Source: Chloroflexota bacterium (GTDB taxonomy: Bacteria > Chloroflexota > Dehalococcoidia > Lucifugimonadales > UBA3495). From it: a stretch of DNA of 35,516 bases. A program made the translations under genes and the position numbers. The number at the start of each line of letters is the position of its first letter. The stretch's first letter is position 1. Shown one piece after another: positions 22,799-30,754 of the stretch. Where the stretch lies: assembly GCA_009840135.1 (NCBI GenBank), contig VXOH01000157.1, positions 17,357-52,872 of the forward strand, given 5' to 3'. The notes beneath the pieces are model-generated. The model ran no database searches, had not been told where the DNA came from, and worked only from the letters and a program-made list of their open reading frames with translations.

Positions 22799-22940
22799 GT
22801 GGCGTTGATTTCATGGCTGACACCCCGGAATTTCCCGCGGGATTTGCGCTGTCGCCACAAGCCCATGATTTGTTCAGACGTTCCATAAAGAATTCCCAGG
22901 CTCATCCGGGTATCCAGATAGCAGCCTTCCGGCAGGAAAT

Positions 22941-23267
22941 CTACTCTCCGCCTTCCCGCGCCGGGCCGACCATTATGTCTTCGCCCTCGACCTTTACTTC
23001 AAAGATTCGCAGGGCTTCTACCGCCGGCGGGGTCAGCACCTTGCCGGTCCTTACGTTGAAGATGGCGCCGTGCAGCGGGCACTGGACCTCCGCGCCGTCC
23101 AGATCACCCTCGGAGAGGGAAGCGTAGGCGTGGCTGCAGATGTCGTCACAGGCGTGGACCTCCCCGTCCACGTTCACCAGCAAAATCTGGTCGTCTCCCA
23201 CGTCCACCACCTTCATATCTCCCGGGGGCACCTCGCTCACCGCGGCAACCTTCACGAAATCGGCCAT
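22941..23267 (-). CDS. Rieske [2Fe-2S] ferredoxin
   Basis: A 108-residue soluble Rieske-type electron carrier. The cluster ligands are Cys44 and His46 in DDICSHAYASL and Cys63 and His66 in VQCPLHGAIFN, with the usual spacing. The family supplies electrons to ring-hydroxylating and related oxygenases or acts as a general redox carrier; no oxygenase lies next to it, so the partner is unknown. The ATG at 23267 has a strong AGGAGG five bases upstream; the frame is open to 23345 but the extra residues have no family match. Cytoplasmic, no anchor helix. Confidence 0.93.
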   Translation of the reverse strand: MADFVKVAAVSEVPPGDMKVVDVGDDQILLVNVDGEVHACDDICSHAYASLSEGDLDGAEVQCPLHGAIFNVRTGKVLTPPAVEALRIFEVKVEGEDIMVGPAREGGE

Positions 23268-23467
23268 AACTCCTCCTTGATTATCCCCTAATAGCTTTAT
23301 AAGTCCTGTCTGCCCTGCCACGCAGGGACGCCGGACATTAGGCAATTATATCCAACCCGCCCTTCGGGGCCAACCATGCCCTTGGCGACGACTGGCAGTG
23401 ATGGGCAACGAATGGCGGCAGGTTTTCTCGAACTTGACCGTTTCCCGCCGTACCGCGACGGAAGGGT

Positions 23468-24643
23468 TTACACGCTGTCCGGCTCCCACCCCCACGGCCT
23501 CGGACCCCATCCCGCCTCGTAAACCTCTCCCCGCTTTACCGTCAGCACCGGCACCACTGCCCTCTCCGTCCGCTTGCTGCCGCCCACCACGTCATAGACC
23601 ACCCAGTCGCCCTCCGTCATGTCCAGCACGGAAATGTCGGCCTGGTGCCCGGGCGCCAGCGAGCCGATGCGGTCTTCCTGGCCCAGGGCCTTGGCCGGAT
23701 TCAGGGTGGACATCTCCACCACCTGCTCCAGGGTGAACTCCATCGCCAGGAAGCGGGTCATCATCTCCGTCATGCTGTGTACGGTCAACTGCCGGCCGGG
23801 CAGGGTGAGGTCGGTGCTGATGCAGTGGGGCATCAGGCCCTGGTCCAGCACCCGCTCTCCCACGTCAAAGCTGAAGTTCATCCGCCCGTGGGCCGTATCC
23901 AGCCACACACCCCGTTCCTGGGCCTCCTTCGCCTCGGGCACCAGCTTTCCTTCGGAGTCAATCACCCCGCCGGGGTTGGCGGTGAACAGGTGGGTGACGA
24001 TATCCCCCTCTTCCAGAATGGGCAACAACTGGTGGATGACCTTCTCGTCGTAGCGTTTTTCCGTGTCGCCGATGTGGACCATCAGCTTGACCCCCGACTC
24101 CACGGCGGCGCGCTTGGCCATGCGGGGCATTTCCATGCCCATAATCTCCAGGGCCGGCGACACCATTCGGGCCTTGATGCCGAATATGGTGTCCCGGTTG
24201 TCTTCCACGACCTGTATGGTCCGGTCCAGGTCAATGCTGGCGGGACTGAAAATGTCCGGCGTGGTGGCCAGGCCGGTGCGGCAGATGTGCAGGAAGGGAA
24301 TAATCTCGGTGACGTTGTTGGGTATGATGTGCCGGGAAAAGCCCCCGTAGGTGTCGCAGCCCGAACTTCCGGCGTCCACCATGGTGGTGACGCCGGCCCG
24401 CACGCCGCCCAGGTCGGCCTCCACCCCGTTGCCGTTCACCCCGTCATATATGTGGGTATGCAGGTCAATCAGGCCGGGTGTGACTATCTTGCCCTTGACC
24501 TCCACCACCCTCGCTGCTTCGGCGGAGTCAATGTCCGGCGCGACCAGGGCTATCTTGCCGTCCTGCACCGCCACGTCATTGGCGCCGTTGATGTTCTGGG
24601 AAGGATCTATTACCGTGCCGCCCTTGATTAGCAGGTCGTACAT
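23468..24643 (-). CDS. Amidohydrolase/deacetylase family metallohydrolase (dihydroorotase-like)
   Basis: 391 residues of the dihydroorotase-like branch of the amidohydrolase superfamily. Metal-site residues can be placed: His62 and His64 in GLIDLHTHIYDG, probable carboxylated Lys157 in FGIKARM, His190 in LMVHIGD, His218 in VTHLF, and Asp278 in STDLTLPG. This layout matches the amidohydrolase/deacetylase subgroup (EF_0837-like), which acts on N-acyl or carbamoyl groups of small molecules. True dihydroorotase is less likely because no pyrimidine genes are nearby and the substrate loop differs. ATG is preceded by AAGGAG. It is divergent from hicBA. Confidence 0.88.
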   Translation of the reverse strand: MYDLLIKGGTVIDPSQNINGANDVAVQDGKIALVAPDIDSAEAARVVEVKGKIVTPGLIDLHTHIYDGVNGNGVEADLGGVRAGVTTMVDAGSSGCDTYGGFSRHIIPNNVTEIIPFLHICRTGLATTPDIFSPASIDLDRTIQVVEDNRDTIFGIKARMVSPALEIMGMEMPRMAKRAAVESGVKLMVHIGDTEKRYDEKVIHQLLPILEEGDIVTHLFTANPGGVIDSEGKLVPEAKEAQERGVWLDTAHGRMNFSFDVGERVLDQGLMPHCISTDLTLPGRQLTVHSMTEMMTRFLAMEFTLEQVVEMSTLNPAKALGQEDRIGSLAPGHQADISVLDMTEGDWVVYDVVGGSKRTERAVVPVLTVKRGEVYEAGWGPRPWGWEPDSV

Positions 24644-24699
24644 TGGGAACGCTCCTTCTGTTAGAATGTGGTCGTTGATAATGAAGAATTGCTTTGAAG

Positions 24700-24720
24700 G
24701 TAGCCCATACTGTGTGCTAC
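24700..24720. promoter_or_regulatory. Candidate operator upstream of hicBA
   Basis: An imperfect 21-bp palindrome: GTAGC at one end, GCTAC at the other, with CA/TG pairs inside (16 of 20 positions symmetric). It sits 52 bp before the hicB start. HicB proteins commonly repress their own operon, but the HicB here has no obvious DNA-binding tail, so this is tentative. Confidence 0.35.
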
Positions 24721-24772
24721 GTTACTGGAAACCGTCCTGCAATGCCAGCAATCCTACGCTAGGGGAAGGAAG

Positions 24773-25027
24773 ATGCGCTACGAGGTAGTTCTGTTTAAGA
24801 CCGACGAAGGTTATGCGATTACTTGCCCGGCATTACCGGGTTGCTGGTCTCAAGGGACTACCAGGGATGATGCGCTGATTAATATAGTCGACGCCATTAC
24901 CCTGTACCTGGAATGCACCTTGGAACAAGCCAATGAGCGAAGGGACAGCCTGGTACGTGAAGCCACCGAGGAGGGCTTGCAGGTCGAGCTTTGCAAGATA
25001 TCCATTAGTCAACCGGCGATTGCTTAG
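24773..25027 (+). CDS. hicB: HicB family antitoxin
   Basis: An 84-residue HicB-type antitoxin. The partial RNase H-like fold is recognisable by YEVVLFKTDEGYAITCPALPG, GCWSQGTTRDDALINIVDAI and the terminal helix LYLECTLEQANERRD. It neutralises the HicA ribonuclease encoded directly downstream. The C terminus lacks a long extra DNA-binding domain. The ATG has GGAAGG just upstream. Its stop codon TAG is followed immediately by the hicA ATG. Here antitoxin comes first, the reverse of the original hicAB order but common in bacteria. Composition is lower in GC than the neighbours, as expected of mobile toxin-antitoxin loci. Confidence 0.88.
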   Translation: MRYEVVLFKTDEGYAITCPALPGCWSQGTTRDDALINIVDAITLYLECTLEQANERRDSLVREATEEGLQVELCKISISQPAIA

Positions 25028-25240
25028 ATGCCCCGTTGCCCAGGTATTAACCATCAAAGGGCAGTTAGAGCTTTTGCTAAGTTAGGATATAGAGTTATCC
25101 GCCAAAGCGGACACATTGCAATGTCGGATGGCGAAATTCTTCTGATCATTCCCCGCCATAACCCGGTTGATGCGGTCACCATGGGGGGGTTAATTGCCAA
25201 GGCTGGCCTAACCATCGAGCAATTTCGCGAATTGCTTTAG
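25028..25240 (+). CDS. hicA: HicA family mRNA interferase toxin
   Basis: A 70-residue dsRBD-like HicA toxin that cleaves mRNA. Features: VRAFAKLGYRVIRQSGHIAMSDG with the conserved His29 in SGHI, the strand ILLIIPRHNPVDAVTMGGLI, and the final helix KAGLTIEQFREL. Length is standard. It begins directly after the hicB stop with no spacer, so translation must be coupled, keeping toxin output tied to antitoxin. The N terminus MPRCPGINHQRAV is slightly longer than minimal HicA proteins. Confidence 0.9.
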   Translation: MPRCPGINHQRAVRAFAKLGYRVIRQSGHIAMSDGEILLIIPRHNPVDAVTMGGLIAKAGLTIEQFRELL

Positions 25241-25306
25241 CTTCAAGGCCGGACAACGAACGCCAGGTTCCGACGCCGTACATCCTGCTCAACCATATGA
25301 AACTAA

Positions 25307-26311
25307 TTACACCGGCCGGTTAGGAAACTGCGGGTAGCTCCGCGTGCTGAAAAGCTCACCCACCGACTGCCCCACGTGTATCCGGCTGATGGCTTCACCC
25401 AGCAAGGACGCCACCGACAATACTTTCACCTTATCCTGGTTCTTTTCCGAATCCAACGGCAGCGTATCGGTGACCACCACCTCTTCGTAGGCGCTCCTGG
25501 CAATGGCGTCGTAGGCCTTGCTGGCAAATACCGGGTGCGTGGCGCAGGCATAAATCTGGGTAACGCCGGACTCCATCAGGGCCTGGCCGGCGTTGATCGT
25601 GGTGCCGCCGGTAAGGATTTCATCGTCAAAGGTCAGGGCCACCTTGCCCTCCACCTCACCGATGACGTTCAGGGTCTCGGAATTGTCGTTGTTGCCAATC
25701 CTCCGCTTCTCAATGATGGCCAACGGGCAGTCCAGGTACTCGGCCACGTCCCGCGCCCGCTTGGATATACCGATGTCCACCGCCACCACCACCAGGTCGT
25801 CAATCTCCTTGGCCTTGAAGTAGTCGGACAGAATGGTCATGGCGGTAAGTTCGTCCACCGGTATGTTGAAGAAGCCTTGGATCTGGCCGGCGTGCAGGTC
25901 AACGGTAAGCAGGCGGTCGGCCCCGGCGGTGGTCAAAAGGTCCGCCACCAGGCGGGCCGTGATGGGCACCCGGGGCTGGTCCTTCTTGTCGGTGCGGCCG
26001 TAGCCGTAGTAGGGAATGACGGCGGTGATGCGTCCGGCGGAAGCCCGCTTGCAGGCGTCAATCATGATGAGCAGTTCCATCAGATTGTCGTTGACCGGAG
26101 CCCCCGTGGGCTGGACTATAAAGACGTCCCGCTGTCGGACGTTTTCCAGGATGCGGACGAAGGAATTATCGTTGGCGAACTTGAAGACTTCGGCCTGGCT
26201 GACTGGCATTCCCAGGTAATCGCAAACGTCCTTTGCCAGAGCGGGGTGAGAATTCCCGCTGAAAATTCTCAAGTCGTCCGTGTCAATCAGTGGACCATTA
26301 GCGAAATTCAT
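25307..26311 (-). CDS. prs: Ribose-phosphate pyrophosphokinase
   Basis: Makes PRPP from ribose 5-phosphate and ATP for purine, pyrimidine, His, Trp and NAD synthesis. From ATG 26311: 334 residues. Seen: LRIFSGNSHPALA at the N terminus, IPYYGYGRTDKKD, the signature DLHAGQIQGFFNIPVDEL with the catalytic His, VDIGISKRARDVA, flexible-loop EKRRIG, and the PRPP loop FDDEILTGGTT. The ribose-phosphate loop is GIS rather than the usual GG, and the PRPP loop has IL in place of the common ID/MD. An in-frame ATG at 26347 has a GGAAGG site and would add 12 residues; homology favours 26311. A TATAAT lies at 26475-26470. Confidence 0.92.
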   Translation of the reverse strand: MNFANGPLIDTDDLRIFSGNSHPALAKDVCDYLGMPVSQAEVFKFANDNSFVRILENVRQRDVFIVQPTGAPVNDNLMELLIMIDACKRASAGRITAVIPYYGYGRTDKKDQPRVPITARLVADLLTTAGADRLLTVDLHAGQIQGFFNIPVDELTAMTILSDYFKAKEIDDLVVVAVDIGISKRARDVAEYLDCPLAIIEKRRIGNNDNSETLNVIGEVEGKVALTFDDEILTGGTTINAGQALMESGVTQIYACATHPVFASKAYDAIARSAYEEVVVTDTLPLDSEKNQDKVKVLSVASLLGEAISRIHVGQSVGELFSTRSYPQFPNRPV

Positions 26312-26469
26312 GCTTGTGGACTGCCCGAACCGGGACACGGCAGCCATACCCCCTTCCTGATGTCGTACCGGCCCCATGCCGGAACATCTGCCCGGATCGA
26401 AGGCTACCACCCTTCGTCCCAGCCCCAACGCGTATGACACGCCACAAGCCCTCGTTCAAAAGCGTTGCG

Positions 26470-26475
26470 ATTATA
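26470..26475 (-). promoter_or_regulatory. Probable -10 box for prs
   Basis: TATAAT on the minus strand, preceded by G-T-G-C. No good -35 hexamer is found 17 nt upstream (TTTTTC). If used, the leader to the prs start is about 150 nt and contains the stem CGAAGG/CCTTCG. Confidence 0.5.
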
Positions 26476-26760
26476 GCACAGGGTCAAGGGGCGAAAAAGG
26501 GAAGAGTTCTACCGTGAGAACCCATCCGTTCCGGCTAAGGAGCTTTGCATAGGTCACCTATTTGGCAGCCCTTGGTGCGGTAGGAAAGAACTGGATATAG
26601 TCTCGAATGCTCGATTCCGCCGCAGGTCTTGTACGGCTAGGTATTTCCTGACCTGCCGATTTCGGGTTATAGTCGGAGAGAACGTTGGCCGTGTACTCAG
26701 GCGGTTGGTGTTGCCGACTACCACGTCGTTACGAGCAAGTTGAGGCAAACAAGGGTCACC

Positions 26761-27018
26761 ATGAGCAAACAGACTTACGAACTGCTGAAAAGGGAATTTG
26801 AGTACTACCTCGCCCACCAGGCGGAAATGGTCGAAAAATACGAAGGGAGGGTCATTGTACTAAAAGACAACCAGGTCATCGGCGACTATGGTTCATATCC
26901 TGAAGCCGTTTCTACCACGGAGAAGGAACACCCATTGGGAACCTTTCTGGTCCAACGCGTGAGCGAAGGAAACAAAGACTACACGCAGTGGTTCCGATCG
27001 CGAGTGAGGGCACCGTAA
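26761..27018 (+). CDS. DUF5678-like small protein
   Basis: 85 residues from the ATG at 26761. The helix-rich N terminus ELLKREFEYYLAHQAEMVEK is followed by YEGRVIVLKDNQVIGDYGSY and FLVQRVSEG, matching the general pattern of DUF5678 (inferred from memory). Function unknown. It aligns without gaps to the extension of asd at 4390-4569. Its TAA stop shares its final A with the ATG of the retropepsin-like gene, so the two are translationally coupled. G+C over 26761-26940 is 48% (86/180). AGGG lies a few bases upstream of the start. Confidence 0.7.
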   Translation: MSKQTYELLKREFEYYLAHQAEMVEKYEGRVIVLKDNQVIGDYGSYPEAVSTTEKEHPLGTFLVQRVSEGNKDYTQWFRSRVRAP

Positions 27019-27488
27019 TGCAGGAAGGCCAAGTCCACGCTTTCTCGATATCTAGCCCAATTACATTGTATGAACTGACGAACCAATGTGAAGTCTCTTT
27101 GGCTAGGCTCGGGGAAAGAATCAATGCCCCTGGCTTGCGTTGGGAAACCTTCCTAGCCCTATGGGACACAGGGGCGACTATCAGTGCGATCTCCCCGGCG
27201 GTGGCTGATGCCTGCGGGCTGCTGCCGACTGGGTTGACCGAAGTCTTCCATATTGAAGGGAGTTACACAGCCGAAGTCTATCAAGTGAACTTTACGTTGC
27301 CTGGCGGTATCGTGTTCTCCAACCTGAGGGTCACCAAGGCGGAAATCCCCGGTGCTGATATCTTGATAGGCATGGACATTATTAGCCGGGGTGATTTCGC
27401 GATTAGCAATCAGAACGGCGGCACCAAGTTCACTTTTCGCATTCCCTCCATCGAAGATATAGACTTCACGACTGACCAGCACAACTAG
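27018..27488 (+). CDS. Retropepsin-like aspartic protease (clan AA)
   Basis: 156 residues. The catalytic motif is LALWDTGATISAIS with Asp50-Thr51-Gly52, and the C-terminal element is DILIGMDIISRGDFAIS, typical of bacterial single-lobe retropepsin-like proteins that would act as dimers. No signal peptide or anchor; probably cytoplasmic. Substrate unknown. The ATG overlaps the stop of the DUF5678-like gene (TAATG) and GAGGG is 7 nt upstream; a GTG at 26988 lies inside that gene and is less likely. The 3' end overlaps the convergent DUF998 gene by 23 bp. It differs in subfamily details from the retropepsin at 3924-4295 (GMDIISRG against GRDVLNQY). Confidence 0.82.
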   Translation: MQEGQVHAFSISSPITLYELTNQCEVSLARLGERINAPGLRWETFLALWDTGATISAISPAVADACGLLPTGLTEVFHIEGSYTAEVYQVNFTLPGGIVFSNLRVTKAEIPGADILIGMDIISRGDFAISNQNGGTKFTFRIPSIEDIDFTTDQHN

Positions 27489-28125
27489 CGGCCCGCTCCC
27501 CCGAAATTTGCCACCCCACAATACACAGGCAACCGTATAAAATCCCCTCCGCCAACCGCTGAAGTAACCCCCGCCCGGGAGCTAAATCAGGCGCCAGGGC
27601 CAGCGCATAAAGCCCGAGAAAAATCGTCGCCAGGACCAGCCAGCCCACTCTCTTTGTAGGTGAAAGGTTGTTGTTGAAGAACAGCAACACCAACCCTGCC
27701 GTGGTCACCAGCAGAGTGATACCGCTAAAGATATTGTGGACATTCTGGGAGAGACTGCCCGTGCTTGGGCAACCCAAATCGCAGGGAGCGAAGGCCGAGC
27801 CAGCATAGACGATCGGTTCTGAGATAAGCAGCCAGTAACCAACTTTACTGGCTCCCGCCAGTTTCAGCCTCGACGCCACCGCCATCCACGCAGCCAATCC
27901 AAGCACACCTAGTGGTAGAAACCCCATGTAGCCGATTTGCCAGTTCCAGGCTGTACCAACGGCGTTGAGTTCGCTGATGTACTGGCTTATATGACTGTAT
28001 TCACTCTTTAATGAAGCTCCGCCATACACCACTGTGGGGTAGAACAGGGCTAAAGCCGGAATCAGCCAACGCCCGCTCCAGGGCAAGCCAACTCCCTGAA
28101 GGGTGGAGATTCGATTTCCCTTCAA
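27466..28125 (-). CDS. DUF998 family membrane protein
   Basis: A 219-residue integral membrane protein with about six hydrophobic segments (~20-36, 64-84, 94-112, 131-150, 158-177, 190-207). The family signature is visible as HISQYISELNAVGT in the first loop and FAPCDLGCP...QNVHNIFSG in the middle, the latter with paired Cys residues. DUF998 proteins have no known function. The upstream-most start is TTG at 28125 with GGGGGAG ten bases before it; another TTG at 28086 also has a fair site. It overlaps the end of the retropepsin gene tail-to-tail. Confidence 0.8.
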   Translation of the reverse strand: MKGNRISTLQGVGLPWSGRWLIPALALFYPTVVYGGASLKSEYSHISQYISELNAVGTAWNWQIGYMGFLPLGVLGLAAWMAVASRLKLAGASKVGYWLLISEPIVYAGSAFAPCDLGCPSTGSLSQNVHNIFSGITLLVTTAGLVLLFFNNNLSPTKRVGWLVLATIFLGLYALALAPDLAPGRGLLQRLAEGILYGCLCIVGWQISGERAASCAGQS

Positions 28126-28156
28126 TGCTCCCGCACTCCCCCGCTTTTCCTATCCC

Positions 28157-29035
28157 CTACCCCCGGTCATACCAGTCCGGGTGCACCGCCTGCAGTCCCA
28201 GTTGCGGCCACGCCGCCGGGGCGCCGCACTTCTCCAGCCGCTCCTCCAGGGGAAGCGATTCGTCCCAGTGGTAGGCGATTATGCGCCGACCGGTCCATTC
28301 GCTGGCCTCATCCGACGCAATCCACACCGCCGGCGCCTGCATTACCTCCGGCTGGATCAGGGAGCGGGTGCTGGTACCGTCCGGCGGAATCACCATGTTG
28401 GTGGCGGTGGCCCCGCCCGGGGTCAGCACGTTGGCCGTAACGCCCGTGCCCTCCAGGTCCTGGGCCATAATTGCCACCAGCGCCTCATGCCCTGCCTTGG
28501 AAGGCCCGTAGGGGGCGCCGCCCTTGCGCCACATGGTGTCCATGCTGGTGGTGACGCTGATTATCCGCCCGAACCCCTGCTCAATCATGTGCGGCGCCAC
28601 GGCGTGGGACATGATGAAGGGCCCGCTCAGGTTCACGCCAATGACCCGCAGCCATCCCGTAGGGTCAATGGTCCAGAAATCGGTGCGCCTTCCCGTCTCC
28701 CCGGGGTTGGTAAACCCGCCCGACCGCAGGTTGATGCCGGCGTTATTGACCAGGATGTGCAGGCCGCCCATTTCATTGACCGTCCGTTCCACTGCCTGGG
28801 CCACCGAGTCGGGACTGGTAACGTCGGCCACGATGGGCAGAACCGCATCATCGCCGCCTATTTCCTGCATCACGCTGGCCGTCTCATCCAGCCAGTCCTC
28901 GTTGATGTCCAGCATGGCCACCCGCGCTCCGGCCCGCACCAGGCCCGTGGTAATGGAGCGCCCCATGCCAATGGGACTGGCCGCCCCGGTAACTATGGCT
29001 ATCCTTCCTTCCAATACCCTTGACGACGAGGTCAT
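28157..29035 (-). CDS. Short-chain dehydrogenase/reductase
   Basis: A classical SDR oxidoreductase using NAD(P)H, 292 residues. Cofactor motif TGAASPIGMG (16-25), LVNNAG (95-100), catalytic Ser164, Tyr176 and Lys180 (YGPSK), and the later TPGGATATNM. An insertion between NNAG and the catalytic Ser (GFTNPGETGRRTDFWTI) and a C-terminal extension of ~35 residues (WDESLPLEERLEKCGAP onward) set it apart from minimal 250-residue members. The start has GGGAGGTGG upstream. It follows the CoA-transferase gene on the same strand after a 100-bp gap that holds an inverted repeat, and both may serve acyl or side-chain catabolism. Confidence 0.9.
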   Translation of the reverse strand: MTSSSRVLEGRIAIVTGAASPIGMGRSITTGLVRAGARVAMLDINEDWLDETASVMQEIGGDDAVLPIVADVTSPDSVAQAVERTVNEMGGLHILVNNAGINLRSGGFTNPGETGRRTDFWTIDPTGWLRVIGVNLSGPFIMSHAVAPHMIEQGFGRIISVTTSMDTMWRKGGAPYGPSKAGHEALVAIMAQDLEGTGVTANVLTPGGATATNMVIPPDGTSTRSLIQPEVMQAPAVWIASDEASEWTGRRIIAYHWDESLPLEERLEKCGAPAAWPQLGLQAVHPDWYDRG

Positions 29036-29057
29036 CGCGCCACCTCCCTTTCAGCAT

Positions 29058-29130
29058 CTATTCCACGAATGCTCACTAATAGGCACAAATAGAGCATTCA
29101 TTAGTGATAATTAGTGCCCATTCGTGGATA
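29058..29130. repeat. CCACGAAT inverted repeat element
   Basis: TATTCCACGAATGCTCACTA on the left is complementary, with gaps, to TTAGTGCCCATTCGTGGATA on the right. Single arms recur near 21549 and 6601. It separates the SDR from the CoA-transferase and may end that transcript. Confidence 0.6.
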
Positions 29131-29135
29131 GGCTT

Positions 29136-30548
29136 TTAACTCGAACGCTCCGGCCACACCGGTTCGTGGTAGCCCAGGGGCACCGACGGCCGCGCCCAGT
29201 AGGGCCGGGTCTCCGAAAGCTCAACCGTGGGCGCCAGGTGCTTCAGCTCGCCCCCGGGGACCTCGCTGGACGTGGACCAACTGGCAATTTCGTCCGGCGT
29301 GAAGTCCGACGGTATGCCGCTCAAATCCGATTCCGGTACCTGTCCCTGTCCCACCAGCCAGCGTCCCGTCTGGGCCAGCGACAGTCGCACCAGCCAGCTG
29401 CCGCCTTCCGTCACCCGCCGGGCCAGGGCCGTCAACGCCCCGTAGGCCATCAGGTAGCCGGTCAGGTAATCAATGGCCGACACCGGATAGAACTGGGGGC
29501 CCGGCTCTGCTCCGGGGAACAGCTCACCCTGCCGGTGGGTTATGCCGCTGACCGTCTGTACCACCGTATCGAAACCCCGCCGTTCGGCCCACGGACCAAC
29601 GCGACCAAAGGCGCACAGGGATACATACACTATCCCCGGCCGTATTTCCGCCAGGTCCTCCGGCGACAGGCCCCGCTGGGCCAGCGTGTTGGGCCGGTAG
29701 CCCTGTGAGAAGATGTCCGCTTCCCGCACCAGGCCTTTGAGCGTGTTCAGGTCTTGTTCCTTCCTCAGGTCCAGGTGAGCGGACAGCTTGCCGTGGCCCG
29801 TGTCGTATTCCTGGCCCTCGTTGAAGGGCAGGTGCGGCCCTGCTATTTTCATCACGTCGGCGCCGTGCTCCGCCAGGGTGCGCGCGCAGGTGGGGCCGGC
29901 CAGCACCCTCGTCAGGTCCAGAACCCGGATTCCCGACAGCGGCCTGGTTCCCTGGGGCAATGGCTGGGGCGGCGCCTCGCCTATCTTGTCTATCTCCAGC
30001 AGGGGCAGCGACGCCACCGCTGCCGACTGGGGATGCTGCGCCCATTCCTGCATGGTTCGCACCATGCCCCCGGCGCCCCGGGCGGCGATGATGGCCTCTT
30101 CCAGTTCCCGGGCATCCCAACCGGCAACGGCTTCGCGTACCTGGGCCCGGTCTTCCTCCACTCCCAGGACGCTCAATGCCGCCTCCCGGTGGTTGGGGAA
30201 ATTGCAGTGCAGGTAGCTCCACCGGCCATTCTGCGCCGGATAGACCCCCATCACCGCGTTGCGTTCTCCCGCCGCCGGCTCGCCGTTCAGGGTCATGTAC
30301 CGGCTGCTGCGCAGGGACGCCGTAGCCCTTCTGGTATCCACCTTTACCTGCTGTCTCCTGCCGGTGCGCAACTCCCACAGGTTGGACGTTGCCAGTCCCA
30401 CAGCTGCCAGGCTGGCCGCCGCCGCCGAGCCGATTCGGAAGGGCGTGGGCAGAATGGGGTCCATCCCCCCGGTAAGTTCAACCTCCCCCAGCCGGGAATG
30501 GTCCCACAGGGGAATGGAGTTAAGGGCGTATTCGGTAAAATCGGTCAT
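29136..30548 (-). CDS. CaiB/BaiF family (class III) CoA-transferase
   Basis: Moves CoA between acyl-CoA and a carboxylic acid. About 470 residues. The typical N-terminal family phrase GIRVLDLTRVLAGPTCARTL, with GADVMKI and the aspartate-containing HLDLRKEQDL, occurs only from about residue 205 on. The first ~200 residues resemble the later portion of the family fold (IGSAAAASLAAVGLA, VDTRRATASLRS). This looks like a permuted or one-and-a-half-copy form. ATG 30548 has AGGAG 11 nt upstream; ATG 30557 is closer to that site. It probably partners with the SDR downstream in degrading an acyl compound; the substrate is unknown. Confidence 0.87.
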   Translation of the reverse strand: MTDFTEYALNSIPLWDHSRLGEVELTGGMDPILPTPFRIGSAAAASLAAVGLATSNLWELRTGRRQQVKVDTRRATASLRSSRYMTLNGEPAAGERNAVMGVYPAQNGRWSYLHCNFPNHREAALSVLGVEEDRAQVREAVAGWDARELEEAIIAARGAGGMVRTMQEWAQHPQSAAVASLPLLEIDKIGEAPPQPLPQGTRPLSGIRVLDLTRVLAGPTCARTLAEHGADVMKIAGPHLPFNEGQEYDTGHGKLSAHLDLRKEQDLNTLKGLVREADIFSQGYRPNTLAQRGLSPEDLAEIRPGIVYVSLCAFGRVGPWAERRGFDTVVQTVSGITHRQGELFPGAEPGPQFYPVSAIDYLTGYLMAYGALTALARRVTEGGSWLVRLSLAQTGRWLVGQGQVPESDLSGIPSDFTPDEIASWSTSSEVPGGELKHLAPTVELSETRPYWARPSVPLGYHEPVWPERSS

Positions 30549-30726
30549 GGCTATCATTACTCCTGGTGGGGTAGGAACGAAGGGAAGATCGGAGAGCATC
30601 GGTTCCACGAAAATAATACAGGATAAAGGCCGCCGCGCAATCCACCACTACAGCCAATCCCGGCTAGCGGACGTGCCCGTCAAGTCTTTGGGGAGTGTCC
30701 GGTGGGGCCCACGGTATGCTGTCACT

Positions 30727-30754
30727 GTAGGGGCGCATCGCCATGCGCCCCTAC
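30727..30754. repeat. Perfect GGGGC-family hairpin
   Basis: GTAGGGGCGCAT pairs exactly with ATGCGCCCCTAC across a CGCC loop. Confidence 0.75.

Larger units (their letters stand above)
22632..22940. other. 309-bp intergenic region with two repeats
   Basis: Between convergent lepB and the Rieske gene. It holds a GGGGC-family hairpin (22696-22722) that could terminate lepB, and the second CTTCCCCC repeat (22763-22798). No gene is seen. Confidence 0.5.
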
